Positions 1-5,161 of a stretch of 5,537 nucleotides of DNA are shown here, piece by piece. How positions within the stretch are numbered: position 1 is the first letter of the stretch; every line of letters starts with the position of its first letter. The notes below the pieces were generated by a model that saw only the letters and a program-made list of their open reading frames with translations, was not told the DNA's origin and searched no databases. The stretch spans positions 1-5,537 of the forward strand of contig PWVP01000102.1 in the NCBI GenBank assembly GCA_003561815.1, written 5' to 3'. This stretch comes from Campylobacterota bacterium. GTDB taxonomy: Bacteria; Campylobacterota; Campylobacteria; Campylobacterales; SZUA-545. The position numbers and the translations under genes were made by a program.

Positions 1-731
1 AGGTCACACCGGAGATCTACAACCCCTGCGTGGCCGGATCGCGCCTAGGGGTGGTGCCTGAGGCGTTTAGGCCCGATGAGCTAGAGGGGGTGAGCGGTCT
101 GCACTTTCACACCCACTGCGAACAAAACAGCGATGCACTGGAACGCACCCTGCCCCACTTTGAGAAGCACTTTGGGGCCTATATCGCGCAGATGAAGTGG
201 GTCAATATGGGTGGCGGTCACCATATCACCCGGGCTGATTATGATGTGGATAGGCTTATCAATCTGCTCAAACGGTTTCAGGATAAATGGGGTGTACAGG
301 TCTATCTCGAACCCGGAGAAGCGATCGGCTGGCAGACGGGTTATCTGCAAAGCACGGTGATTGATATCGTGGAAAACGGCATGGCGATCGCCATCCTCGA
401 TGCCTCCGCAGCGGCCCATATGCCCGATGTCTTAGAGATGCCCTACCGTCCGGCGGTGCGAGGGGCGGGGATGCCGGGGGAAAAACCCCACACCTACCGA
501 CTCGGCGGGCCGACCTGTCTGGCTGGCGATGTGATGGGTGATTACAGCTTCGATCGGCCGCTTGCCATCGGCGATCGGCTGATTTTTGAGGATATGATCC
601 ACTACACGATGGTCAAAAACAACACCTTTAACGGGGTGCCGCTGCCCGCGATCGGCCTGATTGATACCGATGGAAACGAGAGGGTGATTCGCCGCTTTGG
701 TTACGAGGCGTATAAGGGGCGATTGTCCTGA
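1..731 (+). CDS. nspC: Carboxynorspermidine/carboxyspermidine decarboxylase, C-terminal part (5' end outside window)
   Basis: PLP-dependent, fold-type III (alanine-racemase-like) decarboxylase. The family converts carboxynorspermidine or carboxyspermidine to norspermidine or spermidine in the cytoplasm, the last step after carboxy(nor)spermidine dehydrogenase. The frame is open from base 3 and starts inside the YNPC.(A/P)GSRLG motif, so the true start and the PLP lysine lie upstream; about 242 residues are visible of a family length near 380. Recognisable blocks in order are HTHCEQNSDALERT (near 108-150), MGGGHHI, YLEPGEAIG (near 302-330), DASAAAHMPD, LGGPTCLAGD (501-530, with the Cys and Asp expected to complete the active site from the partner subunit) and GDRLIFEDMIHYTMVKN. 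The end is a normal TGA and no family block is missing. Which polyamine it makes cannot be read from this part. It leads straight into the next small gene with a 20-base gap and no terminator. Confidence 0.95.
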   Translation, partial: VTPEIYNPCVAGSRLGVVPEAFRPDELEGVSGLHFHTHCEQNSDALERTLPHFEKHFGAYIAQMKWVNMGGGHHITRADYDVDRLINLLKRFQDKWGVQVYLEPGEAIGWQTGYLQSTVIDIVENGMAIAILDASAAAHMPDVLEMPYRPAVRGAGMPGEKPHTYRLGGPTCLAGDVMGDYSFDRPLAIGDRLIFEDMIHYTMVKNNTFNGVPLPAIGLIDTDGNERVIRRFGYEAYKGRLS

Positions 732-751
732 TCTGTGCTAGAGTTTAGCCT

Positions 752-895
752 ATGGATATAGTTTATGCTTTGGTGATTGTGGCGCTGGGGTTGGCGCTTT
801 TGATTCCCCTTGCGGGGGTGGTGCGTGCAGTGGCGGATATTTTCGGCTATGAGCTGCAGGGGTGGCGACTAAGAAAGCGCAACGATGAGCCGTGA
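752..895 (+). CDS. Small single-pass membrane protein, 47 residues, unknown function
   Basis: I do not recognise this protein. It reads MDIVYALVIVALGLALLIPL and so on. Residues 4-24 or so form one hydrophobic helix, followed by an amphipathic stretch and a basic tail (WRLRKRNDEP), which suggests that the C-terminus faces the cytoplasm. The ATG at 752 is the only ATG at the front of the frame, since an in-frame TAG sits at 746-748. No good Shine-Dalgarno is visible, so translation may depend on read-through or coupling from nspC, which ends 20 bases upstream. Its TGA (893-895) overlaps the next start (ATG at 885) by 11 bases. That overlap and the clean transmembrane pattern are the main support for a real gene. 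It is short and a chance ORF cannot be excluded. Confidence 0.6.
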   Translation: MDIVYALVIVALGLALLIPLAGVVRAVADIFGYELQGWRLRKRNDEP

Positions 896-1091
896 GCTAG
901 AGGGCGATCTTGACCGCCTAAAAGATGAGCTTTTTAAGATGGAGCAGCAGCTTGGCGCCATGGATAGTCAGGAGAAGCAGCTTCACCACCAGATTGACCA
1001 CCTTCACGATCAGATCGAGACCGAACCGCTGGCCGATGAGGGGCGTGCTCTGCAAGCGCGCATCCAGACACTACTGGCTAAGGAGCCCTAA
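885..1091 (+). CDS. Small coiled-coil protein, 68 residues, unknown function
   Basis: A highly charged, helical protein with hydrophobic residues at heptad spacing through most of its length (LEGDLDRLKDELFKMEQQL near residues 5-23, then QLHHQIDHLHDQI near 32-44, and a shorter helix ARIQTLLAKEP at the end). It has no signal peptide, membrane segment or cysteine, so it is probably a cytoplasmic oligomerising protein. It resembles SlyX-like or other small coiled-coil proteins only in general character, and I make no family assignment. It starts inside the preceding membrane-peptide gene (11-base overlap), with a weak purine stretch (AAGAAAG, 871-877) upstream, and ends six bases before the FRG-domain gene. 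The position suggests co-translation with both neighbours and possibly a physical link between them. A +1-frame ORF over the same bases looks like a shadow (Arg/Ser/Trp-rich). Confidence 0.75.
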   Translation: MSRELEGDLDRLKDELFKMEQQLGAMDSQEKQLHHQIDHLHDQIETEPLADEGRALQARIQTLLAKEP

Positions 1092-1097
1092 AGAGCC

Positions 1098-1958
1098 ATG
1101 GGGATCAAGAGCCGCTACTGCCACTCCTCAAAAGAGGCGATGAAATTCCTCGAATCGCTGGCTCTTTATCAGCAGGATTTTATCTTTCGCGGCCAGCAGA
1201 GTGCCGCCGATACCCTCTCCACCACGCTACACCGTATGATCGGCAGCCACTCCGATGCACAGGTTAAAGATCTCCTGCGCCGCTTTGAGATTGCGCTGGC
1301 GAAAATCGGTATCTTTCCCTTCGAGAAGGCCGGGCGGCTCGATTGGCTGGAGTATGCGCGCCACTGCGGTGTACCGCTGCCGGTGATTGACTTCACCTAC
1401 TCCCCCTATGTGGCGCTCTTTTTCGCCTTTAACGGTATGGGGGATTGCCGGGTGCCGCGGGCGGGCATGGATGAGTATGTCACGGTGCTGGCACTCAACA
1501 CCCGCCGCCTGGCGCAGGGGTGGGCGAAATCGGCCGGACGGGCCTTTAGCCAGGAGGATTATCAGCGCTTTTTGACCCCGCCAGAGGATCTCTTCGATGG
1601 CGGCTTTACCCCCAACATCCTCCAGACCGTCCCTTTTCCGGGCAAAAAGAACCGCCGCATGATGCGCCAGATGGGGCTTTTGCTCTACGACACCCTCGAT
1701 TATGCGGCGATGGGCTATCGCGATATGGAGGATTTTATCGCCTCGCTGGAGTGTGAGGATGAGGGGGATGAGAGCGGCGCGACACTCGTTCGGGTTCACA
1801 TCCATAAAAAATGCGCGCCGAGCATCTTTGAGCGGCTGGAGCTGATGAATATCACCGGCAGCCAGCTCTTTCTCGATGAGCACGGCGCGGCGATGGATGT
1901 GATCAACTCCTATCACTACAACTCCCGCATCCAGTTTCGCGATCTGGACAACCAGTGA
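1098..1958 (+). CDS. FRG-domain protein, 286 residues
   Basis: The protein fits the FRG domain (Pfam FRG, named for a conserved F/Y-R-G motif), whose biochemical role is, to my knowledge, unsettled. Visible blocks are FIFRGQQS (FRG at residues 30-32), LDWLEYARHCGVPLPVIDFT (81-100), corresponding to the usual QH.GLPTRLLDWT block, SPYVALFFAF (102-111), KNRRMMRQMGLLLY (184-197), corresponding to the N.R...Q.G block, and ELMNITGSQLFLDEHGAA (248-265), corresponding to the closing lFPdldG block. The usual PTRLLD is PLPVID here, so the typical Arg is absent. There is no signal peptide or membrane segment, which suggests a cytoplasmic protein. The start at ATG 1098 follows AAGGAG (1080-1085) at a longish 12 bases; ATG 1140 (residue 15) is the alternative and leaves the FRG motif intact. 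The stop overlaps the next start by 4 bases (GTGA). FRG genes are often accessory, but a role in defence or toxicity here is only a guess. Confidence 0.85.
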   Translation: MGIKSRYCHSSKEAMKFLESLALYQQDFIFRGQQSAADTLSTTLHRMIGSHSDAQVKDLLRRFEIALAKIGIFPFEKAGRLDWLEYARHCGVPLPVIDFTYSPYVALFFAFNGMGDCRVPRAGMDEYVTVLALNTRRLAQGWAKSAGRAFSQEDYQRFLTPPEDLFDGGFTPNILQTVPFPGKKNRRMMRQMGLLLYDTLDYAAMGYRDMEDFIASLECEDEGDESGATLVRVHIHKKCAPSIFERLELMNITGSQLFLDEHGAAMDVINSYHYNSRIQFRDLDNQ

Positions 1959-2473
1959 TCAAGCTCAACCGACGCAAAATAGCGCTCTTAACGCGCCGCT
2001 ACAAACAAAGAGCCAAACGGCGGATCAAGGCTATAGGCCCCCTGCTCTCTCGCTACCGGATGGAGACAGCGGTCGTGGTGGGCACGGTGCTCTTTTTGCT
2101 TCTTCTGGTCCTCTCCTATCGGCAGGGGGCTGGCGGCTTTGGTGTGGGCGATTTTGGCCCTGAGACTAACGATCAAGAGGAGAAAAGCGAAGCGCCCCGG
2201 GCGCTGGAGGCGAGCTTTGAGCGGTGGTACCGATCCGAGGAGGGGGAGCTGCTGGCAAGCTTCTTTCTCTTTAACCACAGCGAACGCACCGTGCGCGAAA
2301 TCCAGGTGGTGTGCGCCACCTTTCGAACCGATGGGAGCGAGATTCGCAGCTACCGCCGAAATATCTCGGTGGATCTGATGCCCGGACAGGTGCGCCACCT
2401 CTCCAAAACCCGCATCGGCGAACTGGATCCCACCGCCCAGCGCGCCATCTGCCGTATCGACTCCTGGAACTAA
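1955..2473 (+). CDS. Bitopic membrane protein with C-terminal extracytoplasmic beta-type domain, unknown function
   Basis: 172 residues. The first 35 residues are strikingly basic (many Arg/Lys, including YKQRAKRRIK), then one transmembrane helix (about 37-54, AVVVGTVLFLLLLVLSY), a Gly/acidic linker (57-82) and a C-terminal domain of about 85 residues. By the positive-inside rule the N-terminus is cytoplasmic and the C-terminal domain periplasmic. That domain has alternating beta-strand character (ASFFLFNHSERTVREIQVVC, then a strand ending before MPGQ), reminiscent of small FxLYD-like beta-sandwich domains, and two cysteines (120 and 166) that could form a disulphide. The start is GTG 1955, overlapping the FRG stop as GTGA; no ATG, GTG or TTG occurs again in frame until ATG 2060, which would remove the basic segment. 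No strong Shine-Dalgarno is visible, consistent with coupling. The next gene, a membrane-anchored murein peptidase, begins 16 bases after the TAA. Family not recognised. Confidence 0.8.
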   Translation: MIKLNRRKIALLTRRYKQRAKRRIKAIGPLLSRYRMETAVVVGTVLFLLLLVLSYRQGAGGFGVGDFGPETNDQEEKSEAPRALEASFERWYRSEEGELLASFFLFNHSERTVREIQVVCATFRTDGSEIRSYRRNISVDLMPGQVRHLSKTRIGELDPTAQRAICRIDSWN

Positions 2474-2474
2474 A

Positions 2475-2480
2475 TAAGGA
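2475..2480 (+). promoter_or_regulatory. Shine-Dalgarno of the M23 peptidase gene
   Basis: TAAGGA lies nine bases before ATG 2490, within the 16-base gap after the preceding stop. It is the clearest ribosome binding site among the plus-strand genes and supports independent initiation at 2490 rather than at a later in-frame ATG. Confidence 0.65.
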
Positions 2481-2489
2481 CAAACCACT

Positions 2490-3755
2490 ATGCGACACTA
2501 CCGACCCCGAAAACAGCGACCTGTCAAACCCATTATCGCCCTGATGGTGCTGATCACCGCCGCGCTCTTTGTGGCCTTCTCCCCCCAGTTTGAGCGAGAG
2601 GCGCCCCAGGTGAAGCTGCCCGATCCGCTCCACTGGAACATGCACGATCCACTCGAGATCACCCTGAGCGATAATAGCGGTCTGCGTGACTACCGTATCA
2701 CCCTGCTGCTAGAAGATCGGGAGCTGGAGCTGGCCCAAGGGGTGGTCTCAGATGGCAACCAGAGCCTTACGCTGGCTGTCTCCTACCCCGATCGCATCCT
2801 GCCTAGAGCCGATAAGGCGCAGCTGAATATCCAGGTGCGCGATACCAGCCTATGGCGCTTTTTCAGGGGTAATGAGACCGAGCTCTCCTTGCCGGTGGTG
2901 CTCGATCCCAATCCGCCGGTGGTCAATGTCATCGGCAACTCCTATGCGATCGCCACAGGGGGGAGCGCTGTCGTGGTCTTTGAGGCGCACGATCAGAACC
3001 TCGATGAGCTCTATATCCAGACCCGCAGCGGCAAGCGCTTTGAGGTGGCCCCCTTTTATGAGGAGGGGTTCTATGCTGCGCTGCTGGCCAGAGATGTGCG
3101 CGATCGGGACTTTGCTGCCCATGTGATCGCTACCGACTTTGCTGGAAACCGCACCCGGGTGCGCATCCCGCTGGTTCACCGCACGGTCAACTACCGCCAG
3201 TCCGACATCACCCTCAGCGAGCGGTTTTTGCGCGGCAAGATCGAAGAGCTCCACTACCGCTACGATGCCACCGGTCGAAACGATGACTCCCTGGAGCCCA
3301 AGGATAAGTTTCTCTTTGTCAATGAGGTGCTCCGGGCGGCCAATGATGAGCTGCTCACCGAGATCACCTCAGCCCTCCCCGATGAGCGGATCGACGATCT
3401 GCAGATCGCCCCCTTTAGGCCGCTTCCTGGCAGTGCGGTGGTGGCCCACTTTGGGGATCGGCGCGACTTTTTCTATAACGGCGAGCGCATCAGCCACTCT
3501 TACCACCTGGGGCTCGATCTGGCCAGCGTCGCCCAGGCGGAGGTGTTTGCCTCCAACCCCGGCCAGGTGGTCTTCACAGGCGATGTGGGCATCTACGGCA
3601 ACACCCCGGTCATCCACCACGGCCTGGGGCTTTACAGCTTCTATAGCCACTCCACCAATATTCGCGTCCAAGAGGGCCAATGGGTTGAGTCAGGCGATGT
3701 GGTGGGCACCACCGGCACCTCCGGGCTGGCACTGGGCGATCACCTCCACTTCTAG
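2490..3755 (+). CDS. Membrane-anchored M23 (LytM-type) peptidoglycan endopeptidase, cut short by in-frame TAG
   Basis: 421 residues up to the TAG. A basic N-terminus (MRHYRPRKQRPVK) is followed by a transmembrane anchor at about 14-30, so the rest should lie in the periplasm. Residues 31-230 look like beta-rich spacer domains (LPDPLHWNMHDPLEITLSDN at 43-62; NVIGNSYAIATGGSAVVVFE at 146-165), and 235-300 like a helical linker. The C-terminal part is the zinc peptidase: HLGLD (H339, D343), YSHS (H387) and GDHLHF (H418, H420). H339, D343 and H420 are the expected zinc ligands, with H387 and H418 the usual accessory histidines. M23 enzymes cut peptide cross-links of murein. The frame then meets TAG at 3753-3755, immediately after HLHF, where family members continue into the last beta-strand. 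The product as written keeps every ligand but lacks the end of the fold. It may be a recent pseudogene, a suppressed amber codon or a base error. Confidence 0.9.
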   Translation: MRHYRPRKQRPVKPIIALMVLITAALFVAFSPQFEREAPQVKLPDPLHWNMHDPLEITLSDNSGLRDYRITLLLEDRELELAQGVVSDGNQSLTLAVSYPDRILPRADKAQLNIQVRDTSLWRFFRGNETELSLPVVLDPNPPVVNVIGNSYAIATGGSAVVVFEAHDQNLDELYIQTRSGKRFEVAPFYEEGFYAALLARDVRDRDFAAHVIATDFAGNRTRVRIPLVHRTVNYRQSDITLSERFLRGKIEELHYRYDATGRNDDSLEPKDKFLFVNEVLRAANDELLTEITSALPDERIDDLQIAPFRPLPGSAVVAHFGDRRDFFYNGERISHSYHLGLDLASVAQAEVFASNPGQVVFTGDVGIYGNTPVIHHGLGLYSFYSHSTNIRVQEGQWVESGDVVGTTGTSGLALGDHLHF

Positions 3756-3875
3756 CTGCGCGTTCAGGGCGTGCCGGTCGCGCCTCGGGAGTGGATGGAT
3801 AGCAACTGGATTCGGGTCAATATCAGCGAAATCCTCCAGGAGGCGCGCAGCACCATCGACGGGCGACGAAACTAA
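3753..3875 (+). pseudogene. Severed C-terminal tail of the M23 peptidase (amber codon plus 39 codons)
   Basis: Reading on past the TAG in the same frame gives LRVQGVPVAPREWMDSNWI and then about 20 further residues ending ISEILQEARSTIDGRRN before TAA (3873-3875). This matches the usual end of the M23 domain, where HLHF is followed by one variable residue, a hydrophobic strand, G-V-P-V-x-P and a D-x-x-W-I segment. The TAG is one substitution from GAG (Glu, very common here as HLHFE) or CAG (Gln). No frameshift is needed. With read-through the protein would be 461 residues. There is no start codon or ribosome binding site of its own, so I do not regard this as a separate gene. Its TAA interlocks with the stop of the convergent bioA. 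Confidence 0.85.
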
Positions 3876-5161
3876 AGCGCCTCGATCGCCGCTCGCGCCA
3901 CATCAAAGAGGCGATCAAGCTCAGCGGGGGTGATCGCATAGGGGGGCATAAAGTAGAGCGTATTGGCCAGCGGGCGCAAAAAGACCCCCTCTTTTAGTGC
4001 GTAGCGGTAGATCTGAAGATTGATCCGATCGGCGGGCTCAAACCCCTCTATCTCACACGCTGCGATCATCCCCCGCTGGCGTGCATTGGCGATCAGGGGG
4101 TGCTTGGCCAGCTCAGAGAGCCGATCGGCCATCTGTGCAATCAACGCGCGATTGGCCTTTAGGGTCTGCTCCTGCTCAAAGAGATCGAGTGTCGCGTTTG
4201 CGGCGGTGCAGGCTAAGGGGTTGGCGGTGTAGCTGTGCGAGTGCAGAAAGCTTTTGCCCTCGCTGTAGTCGCTATAAAACGCCTCATAGATCGCATCACT
4301 CGCCAGCGTAAGCGCCAGGGGTAGATAGCCGCCGGTCAACCCTTTAGAGAGGGTCATCAGATCCGGCGCGATAGCCGCCTGCTCACAGGCAAAGAGAGTG
4401 CCCGTACGCCCAAAACCGACCGCAATCTCATCGGCTATCAGGTGCACTCCGAAGCGATCGCAAAGCTGGCGCAGACCGATCAGATAGTCCGCATCATACA
4501 TCGCCATCGATCCGGCACACTGCACCAGCGGCTCGACAATCACCGCACACACCTGTGAAGCGTGGGCCTCAAGCTGCTGCGAGAGGCTCTTAAGCGCCCT
4601 CTCGGTGCCCACAAAAGCGGGGCTCTGCGCCTGGATACTTTTAATCAAAAGCGGCTCATAGGTCTTTTTATAGAGCGCCACATCCCCCACCGCCAGTGCG
4701 CCCAGGGTCTCACCGTGGTAGCTGTTCTCCAGCGAGATTACCAGCGGGCGGGTCTGGCCCCGGTTGAGGTGGGCGTGAAAGCTCATCTTGATGGCCACCT
4801 CCACAGCGCTGGATCCATTCTCCGTAAAAAAGACCCGGTTGAGCCCTTTAGGGGCCAGCTTGGTGATGCGCTCTGCGAGCACAATGGCCGGCTCATGGGT
4901 AAAACCGGCAAAGATCACATGCTCCAGGCTCTCAAGCTGCTCTTTGATGCGGCGGTTGATATAGGGGTGGGCGTGGCCAAAGAGGTTGACCCACCAGCTG
5001 CTTATCCCATCCAGATAGCGCCGTTTCTGAAAATCCTCCAGATAGACCCCCTCGCCCCGCTTCAGCGCAATCAGCGGCAGGTGGCCATCGACATAATCCT
5101 TCATCTGCGAACAGGGGTGCCAGATGTGGGCGAGATCGCGCGCAATCAGCTCATCGTGCAT
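3872..5161 (-). CDS. bioA: Adenosylmethionine-8-amino-7-oxononanoate (DAPA) aminotransferase
   Basis: Class III PLP aminotransferase, cytoplasmic. The family transfers an amino group, normally from S-adenosylmethionine, to 7-keto-8-aminopelargonate to give 7,8-diaminopelargonate, the antepenultimate step of biotin synthesis. It is 429 residues long, the usual family size. Visible landmarks are IWHPCSQM (13-20), SSWWVN (54-59), ENGSSAVEVAIKM (114-126, PLP phosphate contact), YHGETLGA (148-155), ADEIAVGFGRTG (243-254, with D244 pairing with the PLP ring nitrogen), LSKGLTGG (271-278, K273 as Schiff-base lysine), HSYTANPLACTAAN (309-322), and R396 within VFLRPLAN, corresponding to the substrate-carboxylate Arg. 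E. coli has Tyr17 in WHPY; here the residue is Cys17. The start ATG at 5161 has a strong Shine-Dalgarno and overlaps the end of mltA by 11 bases, indicating co-transcription. The stop is TAG. No other biotin gene is in the window. Confidence 0.96.
   Translation of the reverse strand: MHDELIARDLAHIWHPCSQMKDYVDGHLPLIALKRGEGVYLEDFQKRRYLDGISSWWVNLFGHAHPYINRRIKEQLESLEHVIFAGFTHEPAIVLAERITKLAPKGLNRVFFTENGSSAVEVAIKMSFHAHLNRGQTRPLVISLENSYHGETLGALAVGDVALYKKTYEPLLIKSIQAQSPAFVGTERALKSLSQQLEAHASQVCAVIVEPLVQCAGSMAMYDADYLIGLRQLCDRFGVHLIADEIAVGFGRTGTLFACEQAAIAPDLMTLSKGLTGGYLPLALTLASDAIYEAFYSDYSEGKSFLHSHSYTANPLACTAANATLDLFEQEQTLKANRALIAQMADRLSELAKHPLIANARQRGMIAACEIEGFEPADRINLQIYRYALKEGVFLRPLANTLYFMPPYAITPAELDRLFDVARAAIEAL

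Noticed and set aside
734..744. TGCTAGAGT resembling an extended -10 promoter element ahead of the 47-residue gene
   Set aside because: No -35-like hexamer at proper spacing and too little room before the ATG for a usual leader. The match is no better than chance.
885..1091. Assignment of the 68-residue coiled-coil protein as SlyX
   Set aside because: Only length and heptad character agree; no SlyX-specific sequence pattern can be identified.
1227..1916. Long minus-strand ORF (229 codons) opposite the FRG gene
   Set aside because: It lies wholly antisense to a gene with recognisable FRG motifs, its translation is His/Arg/Ile-rich without a familiar domain, and it fits a GC-rich shadow frame.
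1988..2488. Minus-strand ORF (166 codons) opposite the bitopic membrane protein
   Set aside because: Antisense to a gene with clear membrane topology and operon overlap. It has no Shine-Dalgarno or family resemblance.
3878..3915. Possible hairpin CGCCTC...GAGGCG near the convergent gene ends
   Set aside because: The stem is only six bases with a loop over 20 bases and no T-run on either strand; it lies within bioA codons.
3139..3933. Plus-strand ORF (264 codons) in another frame of the M23 gene, running into bioA
   Set aside because: Ser/Thr/Ala/Trp/Arg-rich translation typical of an out-of-frame GC-rich read; it overlaps the zinc motifs of the real frame.
384..4461. GCGATCGC octamers as evidence for a cyanobacterial source
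   Set aside because: HIP1-like repeats alone are not diagnostic. The BioA motif pattern and the M23 architecture point elsewhere.
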